A DNA stretch of 64,000 bases, taken from contig CM038918.1 in assembly GCA_021904315.1 (NCBI GenBank), positions 8,819,349 to 8,883,348 on the forward strand, read 5' to 3'. Made by a program: the position numbers and the translations under genes. Every line of letters starts with the position of its first letter. Position 1 is the first letter of the stretch. Source of the stretch: Sphagnum magellanicum. Lineage: Eukaryota > Streptophyta > Sphagnopsida > Sphagnales > Sphagnaceae. This document shows positions 12,026 to 22,814 of this stretch, piece by piece. The notes under the pieces are model-generated. The model was not told where the DNA came from and searched no databases. It saw only the letters and a program-made list of their open reading frames with translations.

Positions 12026-13154
12026 ATGTCAACCCTAGAAGTGGTAGTAGATGATGAAGCACGAATACGAATATTACATCCCCATGCACATGCACAATCG
12101 TGCTTAGTTCAACACTCTTGTTCCACTTTCCAATCGAAGCTTCATGACTTCCATACAGTTAAAAAAAACACAAAATATTTCATTCATTGATTCGCATTCT
12201 CTCTCTATTTTGGACCCTAATTTTTGAGATTTTCCATGAAACAAAAACCATAGTTTCAACTCATTCATTTTCAATCCATTTGTAATATCAAAATGTATTC
12301 AATTATGTAACTCCTCATCATTTTTCTCTCATGGTAATTAAATTTTTTGATGACTTTTTTGTTTTGTTTTGTTTTGCTTTTTTTTTGGTTTCCTAAATTT
12401 TCTTCATTTGCCCTAATTTCCTCCAATTGTCAACATGTAACCTTCATTTTAATTGCAAATTTGGACATTTGCAATCCAAATTTCTTGTAGCTCAATGCTT
12501 TGTAGTATGTTTTGTGTGTGTGTGTGTGTGTTCTTGGTTCTTCATTTATAACCTCGGTGAGGATTTTTGGTGTACATGTATTGTAAGCGAGAGAGGTATG
12601 GGGCGGTGCTCAATATTAGAATTTCAACCCAAAAATGAAAAGAAAAACCAAACCCATTACTTCGATTATTTCACCCTAATTTTTTTGGTCAATTTTGTAT
12701 GTGCAGTTGGTGAAGGAACTATTGGAACAAGTGAGTGAACAAGCACACAAAATAGAGAATGCAAAGTTGTGTGCGGTTGGAACTCGGAACTTGGTGTCGG
12801 CCGAGGTTGAGACAAGGCCACGAATCTTACGAGACCAACAAAACATTATTTCTGAAAAACAGGACCAACTTCAGGTACGAATTTAAAAAAATATTATTCC
12901 ATGGAAATAATATAATAATTTATATTGCCATTGACTAATTTTTTTTAAAAAATAAAAAAATAAAAAAATAAAACTCGAAACATTTATAACAAATTGTTTC
13001 GCTAAATGCTCATTGTGTGTGGTATGAAAAATTAATTCATTTAATGTGTGTGGAAAAATAGAGATTAACCGCCGAGTATGAATCCTTGCAAACCGTGAAG
13101 CATGAACAAGAAGTGGTAATTGCTCAACTAACCGATTCAAGCTTGCCCGTTTGA
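12026..13154 (+). CDS. IFT20: Intraflagellar transport protein 20 (IFT20)
   Basis: IFT20 is a small coiled-coil subunit of the IFT-B complex, which moves cargo along ciliary axonemes and, in animals, also acts at the Golgi. Exons are 12026-12157, 12707-12874 and 13062-13154, all joined in phase 0 (donors GTTAAA and GTACGA, acceptors GTGCAG and AAATAG). The product is 130 aa; family members are about 132 aa. Family features are the R-I-R-I-L-x-P stretch near residue 13, the F-H-T-L-V-K-E-L-L junction, ENAKLCAVGTRNL (about residues 60-72) and a final EYESLQTVKHEQEVVIAQL coiled coil. Charged heptads run from exon 2 to the end. The AAG-rich leader precedes the first ATG. Exon 1 is the least conserved part and its start is least certain. 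I infer a role in sperm flagella. Confidence 0.85.
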
Positions 13155-15845
13155 AAACCAAAAAAATTTAATGCACAAAAAAATGCATATTTGAATTGCA
13201 CGTTTGTATTTCTATTGCATGAAATGTATATTAAAAATTTGTAGTCCATAATTTTTAATTTTAAAATGCAATATTGATGGGCTAATGATATGTGAGTTGA
13301 ACAAAAAATTTGAAACCCCATTGTCTCAAGTCTTCAATCAATCAAAGCCTTTAGTGGATGATCTCTTTGAAAACTAAACTCTTTGAAGACATTTTATTTT
13401 AAGCCCATCCCATGAAAGGTGTTGCAAAAGCATTAAATTAATTGACATGAATTATGGGTGTTTATTATTATTATGAGAATCCATAGAGCTTGTGTCTACA
13501 ATGCAATTCATCCTTCAAAAAAAAGAAAAAGAAAAAGAAAAAAGAAAAAAGAAATAAAAAGTTAGGGAATTTGCATCACTTCTCCAACTAAAGCTCCAAA
13601 TAGACAACCATAAATAAAATTTTCCATTATTCATGCATTGAAAAATCAATGAATGAAACTCCACATAATTAATTTAATTAAATATGATGCTTTCGCAATA
13701 TTAGCTTATATCCTCATTGTTTTCAAAAATTGGGTCAAATTCAAGTAGAGATTGAGAGCATTGTGAAATCCCCAAAAAAATTTGGCTTTTTGAAATTGCC
13801 TTCACTTTTGAATTTAATTCACAAGAATTGGAGAATTGAAAAAAAAAAAAAAAAAAAAGGGCTTGTTGAACAAGTCTAGAGTCTATACACTGGGGTTTTT
13901 CTTTTTTTTCTTTTTTCAATTTTGTTATGCTAGCCAAAACTGGTGATTGATCATCCACAAAGAAGATTTAGCCAAATTTTGAATGAATTTGAGAATTTAA
14001 AGAATCCTTTTTTGTATTTTGGCTATTTGCTGGAACCCATTGTAGAAATCAGGCAACCTTTATACATATTTGAAGTAGCTTCAAATTTGTTTGTGATTGT
14101 GGGCCTTACTGAATGAAATGCACCACTAGAAAATTTTCTTTTCATAGAACTAAAATAGTAAAAAAAAAAAAAAACCTTCATATGTTTCACATGCACAAAA
14201 GCATTTAAAAATGCAATAATTTTCCTTCTTGAAAAAAAGGAAAAGATGCCTTCCCCTGCACCAAAGCAAACCCTTGCTGGTTTTAAGGTAACCTCCAAAT
14301 ACACTAAGAAATTTCTTACCTTTTGAGCATACATCCTAAGGTGAGGATGTTCATGGAATATAAGGGGCATAAGGACAAGGTGCAGCAGCTAGTCAAGTTT
14401 GGCCTCACATTTTGGCTATGTCCACACATTTGTGGGCCTGAACACAATATACAGCACAAGTGGTAGTTGAGTCCAGACTCACATTTTGCATACGTTCTAC
14501 ACTTGTGGGCCTGAACACATCGCGTGCAGCACAAGTGATATAGTTGAGTCCAGACTCACATTTTGGGTATGTCCCACACTTCAAGTGTGAGCCTTCTTCA
14601 CCCAATGTAAAGCACAAGTTGATAGTTTAGTCCAGACTCAGCAGCATTTTGAGTATGTCCCACACTTGTCGGTCTTATCACCCAAGTGTGGATCTTAACT
14701 CAAAGTAACATGAAAAACACAAAAAAATCTAATAATTCCAGGAGTTCTTTCCATTCAACGCTTTAGTTGCAATAGATGCTATTCTGATCATGATCAATAT
14801 TTTTATATTGGGTGGTGTGTTGGTAGTAGCACCCAGCACCCAGCACCCATTTTGTTTTGCTACACATGCATGTCAACAAAGACTGCAATTGAGTTATTTG
14901 TAAAGTTGCTGAAACTAGGGACAAAGAACTCCCCAATAAAGATAACCTCCAAAAGCTAACTGACATTTCAAATTTGCCAGAATCAAAAGAGCACCCTAAA
15001 TCATTCGGGTTTTTGCTATATAATATAGAGTGCTGAAAGAGAACCCTAGACCAGTGCTGATAACTACACACAATTTCTCACACTTGGTTTGACTCTGGCT
15101 CCTGTGGTTTCAGTGCTGAAATTTTTTGATTCATACATTTTTTTTTGGTCTTCTTAAATTAAGACTGAACCTTCAACCCTAAAGCCCTAAACAACCTAAC
15201 AACCCAACCTTGAACAAACCCTTTCAAATTTTGTATGTTGAATTCAGTAGCAAACCATCATGTCACACTTTTTTTTGCAACAGTTTAGAGACATTGGTGA
15301 CATAAATACTGAAGGTGACCAAAAAAACACACATGCATGGGTCTGATTCATATACTCTCTATTCCTCTCATTAGTTTGACTGGGAACATTAAAGTAGGTA
15401 CCTCTGGACTGGAATGTAGAAATAGATGCACAAGCATTGTGACCCAAAACAAAATAGTACCAGTCCTTTGCCTCCCACCGCCTTTTGCTTCTAGGGTGTT
15501 AGACAATCTTGCCACCAGGAGGAAGCAAGCAATTGCATCCATGTCTTCTTCTGTGGAGAAAAAATGACAATGATTATGTCATCACAAGTACACAAGTGAT
15601 GATTGACAAATGCAGAAACCTTTGAAAGCAACTGGATTGCAAAAACCACTATGGGGCGATGAGATCAGATCAAACCCAAGTACAGAAACAAGACCTAGTC
15701 AATGATATGCTGCTTTGAACCTGACCACACTGATGGAAGGTGGCAGTAGTAACCCTGGACATGGACCAGCAATGACACCCAAGAATTGGTCCAATACAGA
15801 TAACACCATGTGCTCACCAGATCTGGGACTCAATTGTTTAATGTC
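13155..15845. other. Intergenic DNA between convergent IFT20 and LAS1
   Basis: No coding exon recognised. The stretch should hold the 3' UTRs of both genes. It contains an AAAG-rich run near 13515, a poly-A run near 13840 and a four-copy tandem repeat at 14391-14695. Confidence 0.5.
14391..14695. repeat. Tandem repeat, four copies of 74-82 bp
   Basis: Copies begin near 14391, 14465, 14542 and 14624 with AGTTGAGTCCAGACTCA or a variant. Each contains a CACATTTTG...TATGTCCCACACTTGTGGGCC segment, with internal dyads such as CACTTGTGGG or CACTTCAAGTGTG. Confidence 0.85.
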
Positions 15846-18800
15846 CTAAAGCAGGCGGATGGCAGCTTGCAGCTCTTCCACTATGTGTGGCTCAAGAGAA
15901 TCTCTCTGCAACAGAAAAATTCCTTGCCATCTTGGGTATTTCTCATCCTCATCCTCACCATTTGTTGCTGGTGGGTGGGTGGTGTCAATTGGACAATTTT
16001 TGTTCATTTCCTCCACTTGCTGCCTTCTCTTTGCTGCCACATCATGCTCAGGCGGTCCTTCTTGTTCTTCATCAGCATGAAGAGACTCAGGCTCCTTTCG
16101 TTTTTTGCAAGAAGAGACAGTTGTTTCTTCCTCTGCTTGCTGCTGGTCCGTAGTCTGAGTACTTGCTGTCTCGGAGTCTTTCACAGTAGTAGTAGCAGCC
16201 TGCTGACAATCCTTGTCCTCCTCCCCAACACCTAATTGTTTTCCTTTGGTTACCTCAATTGTTGACAATACATCATGATCATCTTCAAAGTCATTGACTG
16301 AGAATTTTGGAATAATGCCCATGCAGTCAACAGAAGATGGAAGCATTCCAACAGCACATGGCCTCCAACTGGCAACAATTTTGCAGTGTTGCCCGGCGTT
16401 GTTCTGTGATCTTCTCTTACCTGCCATCGATTGCACATGTTCTTCTTCTAAAACCTCATGTGCAACAACAGACCTACTATAAAAAATCGCCTGTTGTTGC
16501 TGTTTTGCCTCCTTCACTGCCAACTCTGGACTGAGCCTTGTTGTTGTCATGTTATCTAATAAGCTGTTTGTATTATTACTCGCATTGCCAAGCCCCACAC
16601 TCTGCCAGTCACCACGTTCAGATGTGTCTGATGGTTCAACACTGTACACCCCACCCTTAGAAAGAGTGTCTTCTTTCAGAAGACCATCACCACTAAGCCC
16701 AGCAAGACGAGCTAAACATCGAGCATAGGAGCTGTCCCCAAAGTATTCAGCTAGGAGTGGGACGAGTTTCAGGAGAAACTTATCCATGTTGCTGCTGCAC
16801 AAACAGATGCCTACTAACTCCCGCAAAAGCTCCTTTGACAAGCCTACTGATTGTCTAATCTTATGCCTTGATCCAATTCTTGCTGCTGATCTCCCTGACA
16901 ACCCACTTGTTCTACAATCAACAGAAAATGGAATCACTTCATTGAGGATCCATATAGCCCAATCCAAGAATCTCTCTCGGGGACCTGCAGAATCTAAGAC
17001 AACCCGTGACGTTTTTGCCAGCTTTTGGGGACTCCCACTCCCTCCCATGATGTTATTATACCTTCTTGAACTACCTGCCAAACGCTCTACAATTTCCACC
17101 AGCAGCAAGGTTGGGAGCTGGGGTATGTGAGAAGAGAGTTGACTTATGGTCTGCTTCCAAGCAGCAGTTCTCTCATCATCTTTTGTTGTACTTCTTTGAA
17201 TCTCTGTTCCCACATTGCCTGACAGTGGTGGCAGTGACAACTCCATTGGATTGTTGACAATTCCATCATCACCATTATTAACATCAGCTTCCAAAAAGTC
17301 AGCTGCTGACGCAGATGGTATTGTTGTTGCAGTCTGACAGGGGTCATGCACCAACAATCCACCGTCAACCAACAGTGCAACAACATCCCCGACTGCAAAT
17401 TGTGCAAGTTCAAGCAGTTCCCTGAAGACCACCCTTTGTCTCTGCTTTGCAGCTGCAACCAATCCACAACATAATATTAAGCCTGGTGCAGGACTCAGTT
17501 TGTTTCTTTCATGGGCAACAAACTGACAGCAGCAAAGTATCCAGAATGATTGATTGAAAACAACCAATGACAACAGACAAAACAGACAGACAGACAGACA
17601 GACTGACTTTTATTGTTGATGGGCAGCAGCAGCTTTACATCGGAGAGCTTCTTTGGACTTCTTCTTCAGTTGTTTGCGACTTTGCTTCTCCCCTTTTTCC
17701 CTTTCCTCAGAAACCAGAGGCAGCTGCTCTGGTGTTGGTGGTGGTTGTTGCAATCCTTTGTGAACCATCTCTGAATGCTGAACCAGCTTCAGCATGAGAA
17801 GGGTCTGTGCATCATGCAATGCCTGCTGCTGCACATCCCAGTAATGTGATGACAACCAGTCTAGAGCCTGCCAAAATACCACCACCAAACCAAAACCTGA
17901 ATTCCTTGAAAAATTATACAAGCTCTATGAGTGTGGAAAGGGCAAAATACATTTATCGGAGCTCCAGAAGATGGAGCTCTCACAAACTGTAACTAAAAAG
18001 ATAAAGACATCATCATCATCATCATCATGCTACAGACCTTTTTGCTTCCATGCTGAAGAAGAGGTAGGCTTGGTAGCTCATTGTGTGCTGCCTCTGTTAT
18101 CACACAAAAGGGACATAAAAAAATTCAAATCCAACTGCAAAAGATATACAAAGCACAATCTATGAGGGATTCAAAACCCACTCTATGGTCTTTTTCAATT
18201 TGAAGGACAAACTGGTGTCAACTTCCGTGAGCTCCTCCCACCACCCTTTGATCCATCCAAAGACCCAAAAGCTCCAATCATCATCTCCTTGCAGGTGACT
18301 GAAGATGACAGTAGCATTTCAGGTGCACATGGTGTATCCATTTTTTTCACCTGTTATCTTTTCATGGACTTGTGGCTCAACTTTTTGTTGTTGCTTTCAA
18401 TAACCTAGTCCCCACAGAACTAAGAACTGGAGAGAGATACCTGCAAGGCAAGCAGCAGTTAAGGCAGTAGTAAAGGTGATGATCCAAGCGCGCACCATGG
18501 CGAATGTCAACTAGAACCCGCGGAAGTTCAGCAGCTTCTGCACGTGAAGCAACTGATGTTGTATTGCGCTTCTGAGATTGATCCACAACTCCATTCACAA
18601 GCCTGCACCACCACCACCACACCATTTCTCTCAAAAAAAGCTCAAGAACTCAAAACAAGCTCCAGATTCCCAGTGAAAAGCTACAGATTGCACTCAGTCT
18701 GTCCCAAGGAGAGCCCCTGATACTTTGGAAGAAAGCAGTAGCAATACAAAAACACTCAATATTTCTCCAGCCAACTACAAATATTTTTGTATGCACTTTG

Positions 18801-19778
18801 CACCCGTGCTACAAAACCACCCAAAAAAATCTGCAAAAAAGACTTTGACTGCAATAGCTTTTGCTCTAGTACATCTGTCATCTGGTGGAAGGAATCAATT
18901 CACATACCTCATGATCGCCATTGCATACATCATTCGAAGCATTTCTCCTGGTAGCATTGCTGCTGTTTCTGGCAATCCTGCACTGTTCTTCACCAAACCC
19001 TTTCAGAGATTCATCATCCACAACTCCAGCAGAGGAAAAGAATCAATACAGTTTGGGGAGGAACAAAAAAATCGGAGAAATGGTGGTGAGAAAGTTGGAA
19101 GAGAAACATGATGAAGAATCAAAGAACCTGCTGCTGTTGCTGCAACAACAGATCAGCAGCACATGAATGTAAGTACTATTACGTGAATTGAGGATCTCGT
19201 TGATGGATACTTATGAGCTCTCCTGTGATCTCCACTGCCACTGGTACTCGACCTCTGCATTGCCATGCTGTGATCTGCACACCTCCTCCACAAAACAAAA
19301 CCTTTTAGATTGTGCACTGTCTCCCTTTCTGAGAGCATTTCAGAGTTTGGGTTAGAGTTGGATTCTGTTTTTCTTCTACGAGACAAAACCTTTGAGATTC
19401 TTGTGCAGCTCCCTTTCTGAGAGCATTTCAGAGTTTGGGTTAGACTTGGATTCTGTCTTTTCCCTCCAAAACAAAACCTTTGAGATTATTGTGCAGCTCC
19501 CTTTCTGTGAGCATTTCAGAGCTTGGGTTAGATTTGGATTGTTTTTTTTCCTACAAAACAGAACCTTCAAGAGTATTGTGCAGCTCCCTTTCTGAGAGCA
19601 TTTCCGAGCTTGGGTTCGACTTGGATTCTTTTTTTTCTACAAAACAAAATCTTTGCGATTGTTGTTACGCTTTGCTTACACGGTCGAGAGCTTTGGCAAC
19701 CAGAGCGGAGTCCGATGAGAAGAGGCAGCGACGAGTGTGGTGCCATTGCTGCCAACTCTCCCACGGTACCTGCCGCAT
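15846..19778 (-). CDS. LAS1: LAS1-like pre-rRNA endoribonuclease
   Basis: Las1 is the HEPN nuclease that, with the Grc3/NOL9 kinase, cuts ITS2 of pre-rRNA in the nucleolus. Seven exons, 5' to 3': 19778-19680, 19274-19183, 18982-18908, 18602-18496, 18093-18038, 17867-17639, 17452-15846. They sum to 2265 nt, 754 aa. Residues 1-33 read MRQVPWESWQQW...LFSSDS, then ITAWQCRGRVPVAVE, then MMYAMAIMRLVNGVVDQSQK, all diagnostic of the Las1 domain. The catalytic HEPN motif RHEAAH is at 123-128, matching the yeast R-H-x3-H. ALDWLSSHYWD follows at 144. The long last exon is divergent and low-complexity, but keeps the W-x-P-C-x-V-G-M-L-P box near 582. An in-frame stop lies nine codons before the ATG. A 56-nt exon supplies the second catalytic His. 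Confidence 0.93.
19295..19675. repeat. Tandem repeat filling LAS1 intron 1, 4.3 copies of about 88 bp
   Basis: Copies begin near 19295, 19383, 19471, 19558 and 19644 (truncated). Each carries ACAAAACCTTTGAGATT, then TGCAGCTCCCTTTCTGAGAG, then a GGGTTAGACTTGGATTCT segment. The array spans nearly the whole intron (19275-19679). Confidence 0.93.
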
Positions 19779-21097
19779 CCCTTCTGCTCCTCCTCTGCTT
19801 CTTCACAAAGCCACTACCACCACAGAGACACACCAAAAAAAAACCCTACCAAAACCCACCTCCTCCTCCAGCAGATCAACTCAAAAAGGCTCACAAAAGC
19901 TCACAATCTCTCTCACAAAAGCTCTTCCCACAGACACAACCCACGACACCATATCTTATCCCACAGAAGATACACAAAAGAATTATTTTCCAATATCCTT
20001 TTTCCCACAAAAGGACACAGCAAAAAGGAATTGTGCTTTCTTCTCACTGCTTGTCTGCTTCCTCGCCTCGCATAGCACATTCAAGCCGCTCTTCTAAAAA
20101 CCTAAAAAGAAACATCGGATTCTCAAGAGAGGACGACGTTGGATTAGGGTTGGAAGATGCTGCTGGAAAGGATTTGAAACCATCTGCAATACAATGCACC
20201 TTTTTGTTGTTCTTCTAAATCTTCTTCTTCGGTTTGCAGCTGTGCTTTTTCTTCTACTACTTCTTCTGCTTGATTCTTCTTCTTCTTAACTCGTCTTTCA
20301 CCTACAGTGTCATTTGGACTTCTCACCCTTGATTGATTCTTGTTGGCATTGTCGAAGAAATTGCTGGGTAAGAAGCAGTGAGACCAAAGCACAATCCATC
20401 CATCATCAGGCTACTACAGATCCATCATGATGCTGATGCTCAACATCATGCTCCTCATGAATGCATGTGGGTTGTTGTAGCAGATGCATGATGATCATGA
20501 TCATGATTGTTGCTCCAAATCGAAGAAGCACAAAAAAAAGAAGAAAGCTCGCAGCAGCATCCCCCTACCAACCACATTTGCTTGTCCAGATCTCTCTGTG
20601 TGTTTATTCTGTCTCTGTGTTCTTGTGCTTTTTTCTGGTTTTAAAAAAAAAAAATTCAATTTCCTAACGTGTGGTACCTTTGCTTGCGGGTTCCCAAATT
20701 TCCGGCTCACGATTGTTTGTTTCTTGTGTTGTGTTGTGTTTGCAACAGAAGTGCGGAACAATTGCTGTGTTGGGTCCCTCAGAGGAGTACTTCGTCGTCG
20801 TCGTCGTCGTCTTCTTCTTGTGTTTCTTGTGCTTCTACTTCTTCTGTTGTTGTTTTTCCCAAATACCCATCTCCAGTTTGCGGAGGCTGTTGTCGTTGAA
20901 GGTTTTCTTCTTCTTCCCCTTCTTCCGCACAGTTTTCTATTGTTTCTTGGTGATGGGTTTCTCTCCGATTCTAGTGCCTTGAGAAGTTTGCTTCAAAATT
21001 TCTGAAGCCCAACCTTAGCTTCTTCCGAGAGAGAGAGAGACGAGGGACTCACGAACTGGCAATGGAATTCGGAAATCTCTAAAGTCACACAAACTCC
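19779..21097. promoter_or_regulatory. Shared divergent promoter region of LAS1 and the SLT gene
   Basis: About 1.3 kb separates the two start codons, which point away from each other, so both promoters and 5' UTRs must lie here unless a distant untranslated exon exists. The sequence is rich in CTT/TTC trinucleotides, with CATGATGATCATGATCATGA near 20484 and a GA run at 21029. Open frames of up to 205 codons in this stretch are low-complexity Ser/Leu/Lys translations and are not called as genes. I could not place a TATA box with confidence. Confidence 0.5.
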
Positions 21098-21675
21098 ATG
21101 CGATCCGTACCTTCTTCTTCTTCTTCTTCCTTGCTTAAAGCGAAGGCCAACTTTGTTCCCTCTCGCATTGCAACAACACTCGGTGAGGAGAAGTCGTCTT
21201 TCGGAACCAGATCAAACCCAATCGTCACTGCCTTGCTACTGTCGATTCCAGTTCCAGGCCTCAGATCTTCTTGCAAACATCCTCTCAAAGTTTGCAAAAC
21301 CAGTGAGGACTCCTCTTCCTCCTCTTTGTTGTTCTTCTGCGGGAGAAAGTCGGGGGTGGTGGGAGCTGAGAAGAAGAAGAAGAAGATGGCGCCCAACATG
21401 AAATTCTGGGATGACTGGGCGGATGTGGAGGACATGGATGCGATGTGGAACCATCCTGATGTGTGCAAGGAGTGGCTTGCTGCTGGTGAAGAACGAGGCC
21501 AGAAGGTGCACATGTCCAGAAACTTTGATGGCAAACCTTATGTCACACACACCGAGATGCGAGTATGAAACCCTTCCACTCCCTCTCTGTCTCTGTCTCT
21601 GTCTCTTGCAATCCACTCCAGTGAAGAATTCTGCTGGGTATATGAAATCCTTTCTCTCTGAGATCTTCCCAACTC

Positions 21676-21714
<39 letters not shown>

Positions 21715-22783
21715 CTCTCTCTCCCTGTGTCTGTGCAATCTATCACAATCCAGTCCTTGTCAATCGAATTGGGTATGAAATCTTCTTCTTCTTTTTGAGA
21801 CAACAGTGTGTGACCAATTGCTCAAGTCTGCTAACATCTGCTGCTGCTGCTGCTGGATGGGTGCGTGATCTTACATGTGAGTGAGCTTGCTTCTACGTGC
21901 GCGAAGATGTGCAAATTGTAGTAGACCTGCACAGTTCAATATTTTTTTGTCAATGAAATCCATGCAATCCATAGTTGTGAATTTTGTTTCACATGAATCC
22001 CTCCATTCCTTTTGTGAGGATTTGATGTGCAAGATTCACTGTTCCCTCACTACTGTATTTGGGTGATGAATGTCTCTGTCACCCAATAAGCAACATGTGG
22101 GTATCTTCTTCTTCTTCTTTGTACGGAGATTTCTTGATTCTCATTAGACTTCTTCATCTTCTCTGTCTTCTCTTCTTTTGTGGGTGGAGTGCATAAATCA
22201 TCATATAAAGCTTTATAACATCTGATGTTCTTGTCTTTGATCTGGTACTTGTGAATTGTGACAATTCACACATCTCACACATAAATCTAAGAAGGCAAAG
22301 ATTTTGCTCTTAGTTCTTCAGCCTTACCATTTTTGTTGAGTACCCATTTGTCTTTTTCTGTGGGAATTTTCAGGCGATGGCAGAAATTCTTACCAGCAGG
22401 TATTTCAAGCGATTGGATGTGGTAAGTAAATCACAAAAGCCTTCTCTTCTCAAGATTTTTGCTCAAGAGATTGTTTGGAATTTGCACTAGTTTTGCATAG
22501 TAGGATACCCATGAAGAATGTAACAACAGTGATAAAAAAATTATTATTGCTCCCTGCATAAGTAAAACATGATGTGGAAAATGGGTACAATGGTTTGTGG
22601 CAGGCTATGATATGTGCAATTGCAGAAATAGAGAGTGCACGACAGCCACTTGCATACCGCTATGAGAAAAAACTACAAGAAGCCAGCACGGGTCTTATGC
22701 AAACTCTTCAATCCACTGCAGAGTGGCTCTCCACGTATATACTAATTGTGCCACCTTCTTTTTCTCACAGATTTGTGTGTGTG

Positions 22784-22814
<31 letters not shown>

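Noticed and set aside
18377-18495. Reading LAS1 exon 4 straight through to give RHGARLDHHLYYCLNCC
   Set aside because: It loses the catalytic His and the NELPSLP motif. The GTGCGC donor at 18495 and the 56-nt exon restore both in frame.
19480-20218. Overlapping plus frames of about 205 codons
   Set aside because: They cover the LAS1 intron 1 repeat and exon 1 on the opposite strand. The peptides are low-complexity Ser/Thr/Lys with no motif.
20484-21005. A 173-codon plus frame with long Leu/Phe runs before the SLT gene
   Set aside because: The hydrophobic runs come from CTT/TTC repeats in the presumed 5' region, in a different frame from the SLT start, without a conserved motif.
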